A DNA stretch of 64,000 nt from RYN-230 sp963851025 (GTDB taxonomy: Bacteria > Actinomycetota > Actinomycetes > Streptosporangiales > Streptosporangiaceae). The notes beneath the pieces were generated by a model that was not told the DNA's origin, did not search any database, and worked only from the letters and a program-made list of their open reading frames with translations. The DNA is taken from positions 248,001 through 312,000 of the forward strand of contig CAWKOA010000016.1 in NCBI GenBank assembly GCA_963851025.1. Direction: 5' to 3'. Shown in pieces: positions 1 through 8,441 of the stretch. Every line of letters starts with the position of its first letter. The stretch's first letter is position 1. The translations under genes were made by a program, and so were the position numbers.

Positions 1-1
1 G

Positions 2-376
2 CTGGAGGCACAGCCGCCCGGGCTGAGCCCGCTGGCCGCGGTGCGGGCCGCCGTGGCCGCCGCCCGGGCCGGGTTCACCGCGGAGGAGCGGGAGCGCTTC
101 CGGCAGACCACCGCGCTGACCATGGCCGTGCCGGAGATCCGGGCCCGGGCGCTGGACGAGTTCGCCCGCAGCATCGACGTGATGGCCACCGTCCTGGCCC
201 GGCGGAGCGGGCGCAAAGCCGATGACCCCGCGGTGCGCTCGCTGGCCGGGGCGGTCTTCGGGGTGATCCTGGCCACCACGCTGCCGGTCCTGGAACGAGG
301 CGACATCGACCTGGACGCCATCTTCGCCTCGATCGACACGGGCCTGGCCGAGCTGGAGACTGGCTTCACGCTCTGA
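2..376 (+). CDS. TetR-family regulator, C-terminal part (cut by window edge)
   Basis: An open frame runs in from the window edge at base 2 and stops at 376, so only about 124 C-terminal residues are visible. The sequence is helical and Ala/Arg-rich and resembles the ligand-binding/dimerisation domain of TetR regulators, ending in the usual short acidic helix (…FASIDTGLAELE…). The DNA-binding helix-turn-helix would lie upstream, outside the window. Its 3' end faces the convergent AlkB-like gene 24 bases away, so the two are not an operon. Target and ligand cannot be inferred. The assignment rests on overall character, not on a diagnostic motif. Confidence 0.6.
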   Translation: MEAQPPGLSPLAAVRAAVAAARAGFTAEERERFRQTTALTMAVPEIRARALDEFARSIDVMATVLARRSGRKADDPAVRSLAGAVFGVILATTLPVLERGDIDLDAIFASIDTGLAELETGFTL

Positions 377-400
377 TCAGCACGGCCCCCCGGGCCAGCC

Positions 401-1030
401 TCAGCGCACGTCGTGCGGCCGGAACTGCACGCTGATCCGCGGGCCACTGGCCCGGGTGGTTTTCGGCACGGCGTGCTCCCAGGTGCGCTGGCAGCTGCCG
501 CCCATCACCAGCAGGTCGCCGTGGCCGATGTCGTGGCGCAGCGCCTGCCCGCCGCCGCGCGGCCGGAGCAGCAGGGCCCGCGGGGCGCCCAGGGACAGGA
601 TGGCGACCACGGTGTCCTCCCTGGCTCCCCGGCCGATCCGGTCCCCGTGCCAGGCCACGCTGTCCCGCCCGTCCCGGTACAGGCACAGGCCGGCCGTGCA
701 GAGCGGTTCGCCCAGGTCGGGCCAGTAGTGCTGGCTGAGCGCGCGGCGCGCCGTGGCCAGCGCCGGGTCGGGCAGCGCCGCGCCCTCGCCGTAGAAGCAG
801 AGCAGCCGGGGCACCTCGACCACCCGGTCGTACATCCGGCGCTGTTCCTCCCGCCAGGGCACGGCCTCGCGCAGCCGCTCGAACAGGACGTCGGCGCCGG
901 CCATCCAGCCGGGCCGGAAGTCCACCCAGGCGCCGTGGTCGAGCCGGGTCCGGCGCACCGACGGCCCGAGCGGCCCCGGAGCCGGCTCGTCGCACAGGTC
1001 GAGCAGGGATCCCTGCAGGCCAGTCTCCAT
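401..1030 (-). CDS. alkB: AlkB-like 2-oxoglutarate/Fe(II)-dependent dioxygenase
   Basis: A 209-aa protein of the AlkB family, which oxidatively removes alkyl groups from damaged nucleic acid bases using iron, O2 and 2-oxoglutarate. Visible motifs are WHGDRIG (the H-x-D iron ligands), the distal ligand histidine in WEHAVPK and the 2-oxoglutarate-binding arginines in RISVQFRP near the C-terminus. Length is normal for bacterial AlkB. I chose the ATG at 1030 because METGLQGSLLDL matches the usual N-terminus. An in-frame ATG at 1075 would add 15 residues. No good Shine-Dalgarno sequence precedes 1030, but an AT-rich stretch (1041-1060) does, so the mRNA may be leaderless. The next gene downstream is convergent. 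Confidence 0.88.
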   Translation of the reverse strand: METGLQGSLLDLCDEPAPGPLGPSVRRTRLDHGAWVDFRPGWMAGADVLFERLREAVPWREEQRRMYDRVVEVPRLLCFYGEGAALPDPALATARRALSQHYWPDLGEPLCTAGLCLYRDGRDSVAWHGDRIGRGAREDTVVAILSLGAPRALLLRPRGGGQALRHDIGHGDLLVMGGSCQRTWEHAVPKTTRASGPRISVQFRPHDVR

Positions 1031-1242
1031 CCGCCCAGGATACGGCAAATCAAATATGTGTTCGACCTTGGTCATCCGCGGATGCCAAGGTGGCCGGCGC
1101 CCACGCCGGGCCTCCCGCCCGCCGTCCACGCCGGGTGGCGGATCGTCCCGCGCCGCCACCCGCCCGGCCCCACGCCGCCGCCCGGCCCCATCTAGCCGCT
1201 CACCTGGGCCGACGCGGCGCCGCGGCCATTATTGATAGTTCA

Positions 1243-1271
1243 TTGCTTGAAATTAGACGTGATCAAAATAG
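1243..1271 (+). promoter_or_regulatory. Putative sigma-70-type promoter of the GH3 gene
   Basis: An unusually AT-rich patch precedes the GH3 gene. TTGCTT (1243-1248) and AAAATA (1266-1271) are separated by 17 bases. The -10 box is a weak match, so this is a suggestion only. A GAAGGAG ribosome binding site follows at about 1309, a good distance before the ATG at 1322. Confidence 0.3.
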
Positions 1272-1321
1272 TGTCGTGACCGCACGGAAGTAAGCGGCGA
1301 CACACGACGAAGGAGTCCGCC

Positions 1322-3784
1322 ATGCACAGCATCCGTGGTCTTAACCGGGGGATGAGTGGTCTTACCCGGGGGATAAACGACAGCAAAGGAGCCCGCCTCC
1401 GCAGGCCAATCACCGCCTCGTTACTAGCCATTGCGCTGGTCACCGCGCTATCGGCATCGGCCGCCGCCAGGACAGCCGCCTCAGCCAGTGGCCAGCCGGC
1501 CTACCTGAACGCCAGCCTGGCGGTCCCGGCCCGGGTCAGCGACCTGCTGGGCCGGATGACGCTGCCGGAAAAGATCGGCCAGATGGTCCAGATCGAGCAG
1601 AGCCAGGTCACCGACACGACCAGCGCCTGCACCAGCCAGGGCGGGTTCAACCTGCCCAATCCCACGTGCGAGCAGAAGATCCTCGTCGATGATCACGTCG
1701 GCTCCATCCTGGCCGGCGGATCTGACATTCCTATCGACACGACCGGGAAAGGCGGCCCAGGCAACACCGGCCTGGACTGGGCCACCGAGTACAACACCAT
1801 GCAGAGCTACGCGATCGCCCATTCGCGGCTGCACATCCCCGTGATCTTCGGGGTGGACGCGGTGCACGGCTTCGGCCACCCGTACCAGGCACCGCTGTTC
1901 CCCCAGTCCATCGGCATGGGCGCCACCTGGGATCCCTCAGCCGCCGAGGCGGGCGGCGCGGTCACCGCGAACGCCCTGCGCGCCACCGGCTGGAACTGGG
2001 ACTTCGCTCCCGTGCAGGACATCGCCCGGGACAACCGGTGGGGCCGCTACTACGAGACCTGGTCTGAGGAGCCGGCCCTGGCCGCCGCCATGGGCGCGGC
2101 GAACGTGCGCGGCCTGCAGAGCGGCGGCGCGGGCGGGCTGAAGGTCACCGCCACCGTGAAGCACTTCGCCGGGTACTCGGGGTCGATCAACGGCCACGAC
2201 CGGGTGCAGGCCGACGTGCCCATCCGCGAACTGCAGGATTTGTACCTGCCGTCGTACGCGGGCGCGATCAACGCGAACGCGGGCACGGTCATGGTGGACT
2301 CCGGCTCGGTCAACGGGATTCCCGCCACCGCGTCGCACTACCTGCTGACCACGCAACTGCGCGACCGGATGGGCTTCAAGGGCGTGGTGATCAGCGACTA
2401 CGGTGACGTGCCGGCCCTGGCGACCACCTATCACATGGCCGCCGACCTGGCCGGCGCGGCCGCCCTCGCGATCAACGCCGGCGTCAACATGGCCATGCTG
2501 CCGTTCGGCGCCGACCAGTGGCAGACCGCTGTCCAGCAGGACGTGGCCAACCACAGCGTCTCCGTGAGCCGGATCAACCAGGCCGTGTCGCGGATCCTGA
2601 CGCTGAAGTTCCAGCTCGGGCTGTTCGACCACCCGACGGTGGACGCCAGCAAGGCGGACGCCGCGGTCGAGGCCGGCCGCTCTGTGACGCTGCAGGCGGC
2701 CCAGGAGTCGATGACCCTGCTGCGCAACCAGAACAACGCGCTGCCGCTGTCGCCGTCCAGCAAGATCGTGGTGACCGGGCCGAGCGCGGACTCGATGACC
2801 AACCAGCTCGGCGGCTGGAGCGTCAGCTGGCAGGGCGTCTTCGGGTCCGGCCACGTCTGCTGCGTCGGGCCGGCCGACCAGATCCCGCCGGGCACCACGG
2901 TGCTCAAGGGCCTGCAGGCCGCGGACCCGAACGTGACCTACGCGACCGACCAGGCCACCGCGGTCAGCGACGCCAAATCGGCGGACGCCGTCGTGGTCGC
3001 GGTGGGCGAGAAGGCCTACGCCGAGGGGCTGGGCGACAACCCCTCCCCGCAGCTGCCGCCTGATCAGCAGACCCTGGTCAGCGCGCTGGAGGCGACCGGC
3101 ACGCCGGTGATCGTCGTAGTGATCGCGGGGCGCCCGCTCGGCCTCGGCCCGGCCGAGAACGCCAACGCGGTGCTGATGGCCTACCAGGGCAGCACCGAGG
3201 CGGGCACCGCGGTGGCCGACACTATCTTCGGCAAGATCGATCCCAGCGGGAAGCTGCCCGTGACGTGGCCGTCCGACGCGTCCACGACCGGCGCGGACTT
3301 CAACACGGGAGCACCGTCACCGCTGGGCGACCAGCCGAAGACGTTCGACCAGCTGCCCTACACCGGCTCGGGCCCGGGCAGCGGCTACAACCCGCTCTAC
3401 CCGTTCGCCTTCGGGCTGTCCTACACCACGTTCAAGGTCAGCGGGCTGTCCGCGACCAGCAGCGTGGCCCGCAACGGCACGGTGACCGCCCAGTTCACCG
3501 TGGCCAACACGGGCAGCAAGGCGGGCACCGACATCGTGCCGGTGTACGTCCACCAGCCGGTCAGCGCGGTGCTGGTACCGGATCAGCGGCTCGCGGGGTT
3601 CACCCGGGTGACGCTGGACGCCGGGCAGTCCAAGACGGTCCAGGTGACGTTCCCCGTCTCCGTGCTGGCCGTCACCCCGGGTGACATCGAGTCCGACAGC
3701 CCGCCGGCTGTCGAACTCGGCGCCTACCAGGTGCAGATCGGCACCCCGGCCACGCTCAGCGCCGATTTCAGCATCCACAGCTGA
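1322..3784 (+). CDS. Secreted GH3 beta-glucosidase / exo-beta-glucanase
   Basis: An 820-aa glycoside hydrolase family 3 enzyme that releases glucose from the non-reducing ends of beta-glucosides, the last step of cellulose breakdown. It has an N-terminal export signal (hydrophobic stretch about residues 30-47, ending in an Ala-rich cleavage area). The GH3 barrel carries GVDAVHGF, KHFAGYS (K280-H281) and the nucleophile in VISDYGD (D359). The alpha/beta sandwich domain follows, then a C-terminal fibronectin-III-like domain typical of GH3. The leader contains a 21-bp in-frame tandem duplication (1335-1353 and 1356-1374), giving two similar heptapeptides and an alternative ATG at 1352. The 1322 start has a good GAAGGAG site. 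The frame is intact. It is monocistronic, with a strong hairpin downstream. Confidence 0.93.
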   Translation: MHSIRGLNRGMSGLTRGINDSKGARLRRPITASLLAIALVTALSASAAARTAASASGQPAYLNASLAVPARVSDLLGRMTLPEKIGQMVQIEQSQVTDTTSACTSQGGFNLPNPTCEQKILVDDHVGSILAGGSDIPIDTTGKGGPGNTGLDWATEYNTMQSYAIAHSRLHIPVIFGVDAVHGFGHPYQAPLFPQSIGMGATWDPSAAEAGGAVTANALRATGWNWDFAPVQDIARDNRWGRYYETWSEEPALAAAMGAANVRGLQSGGAGGLKVTATVKHFAGYSGSINGHDRVQADVPIRELQDLYLPSYAGAINANAGTVMVDSGSVNGIPATASHYLLTTQLRDRMGFKGVVISDYGDVPALATTYHMAADLAGAAALAINAGVNMAMLPFGADQWQTAVQQDVANHSVSVSRINQAVSRILTLKFQLGLFDHPTVDASKADAAVEAGRSVTLQAAQESMTLLRNQNNALPLSPSSKIVVTGPSADSMTNQLGGWSVSWQGVFGSGHVCCVGPADQIPPGTTVLKGLQAADPNVTYATDQATAVSDAKSADAVVVAVGEKAYAEGLGDNPSPQLPPDQQTLVSALEATGTPVIVVVIAGRPLGLGPAENANAVLMAYQGSTEAGTAVADTIFGKIDPSGKLPVTWPSDASTTGADFNTGAPSPLGDQPKTFDQLPYTGSGPGSGYNPLYPFAFGLSYTTFKVSGLSATSSVARNGTVTAQFTVANTGSKAGTDIVPVYVHQPVSAVLVPDQRLAGFTRVTLDAGQSKTVQVTFPVSVLAVTPGDIESDSPPAVELGAYQVQIGTPATLSADFSIHS

Positions 3785-3796
3785 GCCACGGCCGGT

Positions 3797-3871
3797 GGCC
3801 CGTGATCCGGCCTGGCCCGTGATCCGGCCTGGTTCTTGAGCCAGCCGGGCCCCGGAGCCAGCCGGGCCCCG
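3797..3871 (+). repeat. Two adjacent 17-bp direct repeats after the GH3 gene
   Basis: Two back-to-back copies of a 17-mer (3797-3813 and 3814-3830) are followed by two back-to-back copies of another 17-mer (3838-3854 and 3855-3871). They sit in the non-coding 3' region of the GH3 gene just before a hairpin. The shared period suggests local tandem duplication. No function is visible. Confidence 0.7.
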
Positions 3872-3907
3872 CTTCCGCCGGCCACTCCCCGGAGTGGCCG
3901 GCGGAAG
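3872..3907 (+). terminator. Hairpin terminator downstream of GH3
   Basis: A perfect 15-bp inverted repeat (3872-3886 and 3893-3907) with a 6-base loop, G+C-rich and without a T-run, as is common for actinobacterial terminators. It lies about 90 bases after the GH3 stop and before the ung gene on the same strand. Confidence 0.7.
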
Positions 3908-4022
3908 TCCCCGGCCACGCCGCGGAGCCAGGGTGCGCCGGACGTGACCGGCACCGGAAAATTTGAAATATATGTTCGAAGAGAATTCGCGTGGCCTGCC
4001 GCACCGGGACGCCGGCGCGCCC

Positions 4023-4028
4023 TAGAGT
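4023..4028 (+). promoter_or_regulatory. -10 element for leaderless ung transcript
   Basis: TAGAGT lies six bases before the GTG start at 4035 and there is no Shine-Dalgarno sequence. That spacing fits a leaderless mRNA, which is frequent in actinobacteria. Confidence 0.5.
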
Positions 4029-4034
4029 GTCTGC

Positions 4035-4712
4035 GTGGCAGGCCGAGAGCTAGGCGAGATCGTCGAGGCGGGCTGGGCGCAGGCCCTGGCCCCGGTGGCG
4101 GACCGGATCAGCGCGATGGGTGACTTCCTGCGGGCCGAGGTGGCCGCGGGACGGCGTTACCTGCCCGCAGGTGACCGGGTCCTCCGCGCGTTCCAGCAGC
4201 CGTTCGCCGAGGTGCGGGTGCTGATCGTGGGCCAGGATCCGTACCCGACCCCGGGGAACCCGGTCGGGCTGAGCTTCTCGGTCGCGCCGGAGGTGCGCCG
4301 CCTGCCGCCCAGCCTGATCAACATCTTCCGCGAGTACACGGCGGACCTCGGCTACCCGGCGCCGTCGAACGGCGACCTCACCCCGTGGACCGAGCGTGGC
4401 GTGCTGCTGCTGAACCGGGTCCTCACCGTCGAGCCCCGCAAGCCGGGCTCGCACCGGGGCCAGGGCTGGGAAGAGGTCACCGAGCAGGCCATCCGGGCCC
4501 TGGCCGCCCGGCAGTCGCCGCTGGTGGCGATCCTCTGGGGCCGCGACGCGCGGAACCTGGCCCCCCTGCTCGGCGGGGTGCCGCTGATCGAGTCGCCGCA
4601 CCCCAGCCCGAACTCCGCCGACCGCGGGTTCTTCGGCTCCCGCCCGTTCAGCCGGGCCAGCACCCTCCTGGAGGAGCAGGGCGCCGGCGGCATCGACTGG
4701 AAACTCCCCTAA
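4035..4712 (+). CDS. ung: Uracil-DNA glycosylase (family 1)
   Basis: A 225-aa enzyme that excises uracil from DNA to start base excision repair. The water-activating motif GQDPYPTPG carries the catalytic Asp, the uracil-binding region GLSFSV follows, LLLNRVLTV lies mid-protein, and the DNA-intercalation loop HPSPNSADRGFFGSRPFS is near the C-terminus. The PYPTPG variant, in place of the enterobacterial PYHGPG, is usual in actinobacteria. The GTG at 4035 is chosen because a -10 box sits immediately upstream and the length fits the family. The gene stands alone. Confidence 0.93.
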   Translation: MAGRELGEIVEAGWAQALAPVADRISAMGDFLRAEVAAGRRYLPAGDRVLRAFQQPFAEVRVLIVGQDPYPTPGNPVGLSFSVAPEVRRLPPSLINIFREYTADLGYPAPSNGDLTPWTERGVLLLNRVLTVEPRKPGSHRGQGWEEVTEQAIRALAARQSPLVAILWGRDARNLAPLLGGVPLIESPHPSPNSADRGFFGSRPFSRASTLLEEQGAGGIDWKLP

Positions 4713-4825
4713 CTACCGCCCGCCGGCCGTGGCCGGGGCCCCGCCCGGACCGCGCGCCCGCGATCCTGGCCCTCCAGCCGCCGCAACGAAAACCACCCGC
4801 CCGGCTCCCTGATGCTAGCGGGAAT

Positions 4826-4839
4826 GTTGAGCGATCAAC
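4826..4839 (+). promoter_or_regulatory. Small inverted repeat upstream of the pirin gene
   Basis: GTTGA-GCGA-TCAAC in an AT-richer patch about 105 bases before the pirin start. It could be an operator or part of a promoter. The rest of 4713-4944 shows only the ribosome binding site AGAGGAG before the ATG at 4945. Confidence 0.25.
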
Positions 4840-4944
4840 TATCGTTAGGCGTACTGCGGCCCGCGACAGGCTGGGAAGGCATCGACCGGGTGCGTGAACA
4901 GGCCGTATTCAGGCTGGCCGAGAGTGCTTAACAGAGGAGATGTC

Positions 4945-5943
4945 ATGCCAGCGGTGACTGTCGAGGACATTCTGGTCCTGCCCCGTGTCCCGGAGCCGGA
5001 CGCCGCGGCGGCGGCCGAGCGGCCGGTCGTGTCGGTGACCACCGCACCGTCCGGGTTCGAGGGTGAGGGCTTCCCGGTCCGCCGGGCCTTCGCCGGGGTG
5101 GACCTGGCCAAGCTGGACCCCTTCATCCACATGGATCAGATGGGCGAGGTCGAGTACGCGCCCGGTGAGCCCAAGGGCACGCCCTGGCACCCGCACCGCG
5201 GCTTCGAGACCGTCACCTACATCATCGACGGCGTGTTCCGGCACCAGGACTCCAACGGCGGCGGCGGCCTGATCACCAACGGCGACACCCAGTGGATGAC
5301 CGCCGGGGGCGGGATCCTGCACATCGAGGAGCCCCCCGAGGAACTGGTCATGAGCGGCGGGCTGTTCCACGGCTTCCAGCTGTGGGTGAACCTCCCCCGG
5401 CGGCTCAAGATGACCACCCCCCGCTACCAGGACATCCGGGCCCAGCAGGTCTCGCTGCTGTCGTCGTCCGACGGCGGCGCGCTGATCCGCGTCATCGCGG
5501 GCGACCTGGCCGGGCACCCTGGCCCCGGCGTCACCCACACGCCGATCAGCCTGCTGCACGTGACCCTGCAGCCCGGTGCCCAGCTGCACCTGCCCTGGCG
5601 CAGCGACTTCAACGCGCTGGTCTACGTGCTGGGCGGCTCCGGCTCGGTCGGCCCGGACCACCGCCCGGTCCGCACCGGGCAGCTCGCGGTGTTCGGCGCG
5701 GGTGACGCGCTGACCGTGGACGCCGCCCGGACCCAGGAGGGACCCGGCCACGAGCTGGACATCCTGGTCCTCGGCGGGCAGCCCATCCGCGAGCCGGTCG
5801 CCGCGTACGGGCCGTTCGTGATGAACACCCGTGACGAGCTGGTGCAGGCGTTCGAGGACTTCCAGGCGGGCCGGCTGGGCAGTATCCCCGCCCAGCGCGA
5901 CGAGGTCCCGGCCGAGCCGCACCCCGGCCACGACGTCCTCTAA
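4945..5943 (+). CDS. Pirin-family bicupin protein
   Basis: A 332-aa two-domain cupin. The N-terminal metal site is visible as WHPHRGFETVTY with a second histidine/glutamate set in GGGILHIEEPP, the conserved pirin iron-binding pattern. The C-terminal cupin has lost most ligands, as is usual. Pirins are reported as quercetinases, redox sensors or transcription co-regulators, and the substrate here cannot be told. The ATG at 4945 follows AGAGGAGATGTC. A longer in-frame start at 4894 lacks a ribosome site. The gene stands alone between two strong hairpins. Confidence 0.9.
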   Translation: MPAVTVEDILVLPRVPEPDAAAAAERPVVSVTTAPSGFEGEGFPVRRAFAGVDLAKLDPFIHMDQMGEVEYAPGEPKGTPWHPHRGFETVTYIIDGVFRHQDSNGGGGLITNGDTQWMTAGGGILHIEEPPEELVMSGGLFHGFQLWVNLPRRLKMTTPRYQDIRAQQVSLLSSSDGGALIRVIAGDLAGHPGPGVTHTPISLLHVTLQPGAQLHLPWRSDFNALVYVLGGSGSVGPDHRPVRTGQLAVFGAGDALTVDAARTQEGPGHELDILVLGGQPIREPVAAYGPFVMNTRDELVQAFEDFQAGRLGSIPAQRDEVPAEPHPGHDVL

Positions 5944-5975
5944 CCTCCCACCCTCCGGCCCCCCGGGAACCCCAC

Positions 5976-6023
5976 CAGTGCGGTGCATTGTGCGTGTTAT
6001 GACACGCACAATGCACCGCACTG
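5976..6023 (+). terminator. 22-bp perfect hairpin after the pirin gene
   Basis: Left arm 5976-5997, loop TATG 5998-6001, right arm 6002-6023, perfectly complementary over 22 bases. It is the only obvious terminator between the pirin and GH6 genes. It closely resembles in design the hairpin at 13427-13476, although the arm sequences differ. There is no T-run. Confidence 0.75.
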
Positions 6024-6034
6024 ATGCGTTCGGG

Positions 6035-6047
6035 ATGAAAGTTTCCT
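6035..6047 (+). promoter_or_regulatory. GAAAGTTTC palindrome (putative LacI-type operator) upstream of GH6
   Basis: GAAAGTTTC at 6037-6045 in the context ATGAAAGTTTCCT, about 185 bases before the GH6 start. The same core occurs at 25776-25784 (reverse orientation) before the sugar-binding lipoprotein and at 32067-32079 before the LacI-type regulator. A shared operator for that regulator is inferred. Confidence 0.45.
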
Positions 6048-6227
6048 GATCAGCGAGCTGTCATCCGCGGGCTGACCTGCGCCCGGACAGCGCCGGGGCC
6101 GTGGCGCGGCCGCGAATCTGTACCGCGCCGGGGTGACGTGCCAGTGTTCGCGGCAGAGCGGCCGGCCGGGCCCGTCCCGACCCGCTTCATGCCCCAGGGC
6201 CTGGACTGCCATGAGGAGGATCCCCGC

Positions 6228-8388
6228 ATGAGACCACCGTTGCGCATCAGAGCCGGGTATTTCCGCCTGCGTCGGGTGATCACCGCATTAGCCGTACTCG
6301 GGCTGGCCAGCGCCGGCCTGGCTGCGGCGGCCGCCGCGCCGGCCAGCGCCGCCACGTCCTGCCAGGTCGCCTACTCGGCGAACTCCTGGAGCACCGGTTT
6401 CACCGCGTCCATCACCATCACGAACGAGGGCTCGGCCCTCACGTCGTGGACCCTGGCCTACAGCTACAGCGGGAACCAGCAGCTCACCCAGGGCTGGTCA
6501 GGAACCTGGTCCCAGTCGGGCGAGACGGTCACCGTGACCAACGCCAGCTGGAACGGGTCCCTGGCCACGGGCGCCTCGACCCAGATCGGCGCGAACTTCA
6601 GCTATAGCGGCACGAACACGGCGCCCACGGCGTTCACCATCAACGGCACGGCGTGCAACGGCACCGGGGGATCACCGTCGCCCAGCCCCTCCACCACGCC
6701 GACCTCCTCACCCACACCGACCGGCACGCCCACCCCGTCCCCGTCGCCGACCTCGACCGGCGGCGGCTCCTGCGGGTCGGGCGTCACCCTGCTCGCCAAC
6801 CCGGGCTCGTTCTCCGTGGCCCAGGGCACGAGCGAGGTCTTCGGCGTCTCGCTGTCCGCCGCCCCGGCGGCCGGCATCACGGTCAGCGTGGCCAACACCG
6901 CGGGCAACAGCGGCCTGTCCGTGTCGGCCGGCAGCTCGGTCACGCTCACGTCCGGCAACTGGAACCTGCCCCAGCCGGTCACGGTGGCAGCGAACTCGTC
7001 CGGCACCGGCGCGGCCACGTTCACGGTCAGCGCGCCCGGCTGCACGTCGGTCACCGTGACCGGAACCGAGACGGCGGCCGGGCTCGACGAGCACGCCGTC
7101 GCACGTGGCCAACCCGTTCACCGGCTCGACCTGGTACGTCAACCCCAACTACACCACGGAGGTGGCCACCTCGGCCGCCGGGGCCAGCGGCACGCTGGCC
7201 GCGCAGATGACGCTGGTCGGCCAGCAGTCCACCGGCATCTGGCTGGACCACATCGGCGCGATCTACGGCGGCACCGCCAACAGCAACCGGATGAGCCTCC
7301 AGCAGCAGCTGGCCACCGCGGTCAGCGACGAGTCGGGCAGCACGCCGATCATCGTCCCGCTGGTCATCTACGACCTGCCCAACCGGGACTGCGCGGCCCT
7401 CGCCTCCAACGGGGAGCTGACCGTGGCCAACAACGGCCTGCAGTACTACGAGCAGGACTACATCAACCCGATCGCGCAGATCCTGACCAACTACGAGCAC
7501 ACCGGCATCCGGGTCGTCGCGGTCATCGAGCCCGACTCACTGCCCAACCTGGTCACGAACCTGAGCGACGCCAACTGCGCCCAGGCCAACTCCAGCGGGG
7601 CGTACGTGAGCGGCGTCCAGTACGCGCTGAACAAGCTGCACGCGATCCCGAACGTGTACAACTACATCGACATCGCGCACTCGGCGTGGCTCGGCTGGTC
7701 CAGCAACATGGGCCCGGCGGTCTCGCTGATCCACTCCGTCGCCGCGGGCACGACCGCCGGGGTGAGCAGCGTCGATGGCTTCATCAGCGACACGGCCAAC
7801 ACCACGCCCATCACCGAGCCGTTCATGACCGCGACCGAGAGCGTCGGCGGCCAGCCGGTCGACTCGGCCAACTTCTACCAGTTCAACCCCTACATCGACG
7901 AGCTCACCTACGACGAGGCGATGTACACCAACTTCGTCAACGCCGGGTTCCCCGCCACCATCGGGATGCTGATCGACACCTCGCGCAACGGCTGGGGCGG
8001 CCCGAACCGGCCCACCGCCGCGAGCACGTCCACCGACCTCAACACGTTCGTCAACGCCACCAAGGTGGACAGACGGCCATTCCGCGGCGACTGGTGCAAC
8101 CAGAACGGCGCCGGCCTCGGGCCGTTCCCGCAGGCCAACCCGAACTCCTCATTCACCCACCTGTACGCGTACGTGTGGATCAAGCCACCCGGCGAGTCCG
8201 ACGGTGACTACCCCACCGCCACCCACACCCACGGTGACCCGCACTGCGACCCGAACGGCACCAACACCGACGGCAACGGGAACACCTATCCCACCAACGC
8301 GATCCCGGGATATGACATCCCGGCCGGCCAGTGGTTCCCGGCCCAGTTCACCCAGCTGGTCCAGAACGCCAACCCGGCCGTCCCCTAA
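6228..8388 (+). CDS. Secreted CBM2-GH6 cellobiohydrolase (one frameshift)
   Basis: Domain order: signal peptide (about 1-42), CBM2 cellulose-binding module (about 43-145), Pro/Ser/Thr linker, a roughly 100-residue Calx-beta-like spacer that also occurs in the GH48 protein, then a GH6 catalytic domain. GH6 is shown by VIYDLPNRDCAALASNGE, with the catalytic Asp in RDC, and VIEPDSLPNL. GH6 cellobiohydrolases release cellobiose from non-reducing chain ends. The start at 6228 follows GAGGAGG. The frame breaks at the GGG of 7080-7082. Dropping one G gives a smooth linker (…AAGSTSTPSHVANPF…) and a 719-aa protein, so an extra base is likely, not true decay. An operator-like palindrome and a hairpin lie upstream and a bidirectional terminator downstream. 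Confidence 0.9.
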
Positions 8389-8395
8389 CCGGAAC

Positions 8396-8441
8396 AACGG
8401 GAAGGCCACGCTGGTCAGCCGACCGGCGTGGCCTTCCCGTT
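8396..8441. terminator. Bidirectional terminator between GH6 and ftsH
   Basis: 16-bp perfect arms (8396-8411 and 8426-8441) with a 14-base loop. The last codons and stop of the convergent ftsH gene lie inside it, so one element can end both transcripts. Confidence 0.75.
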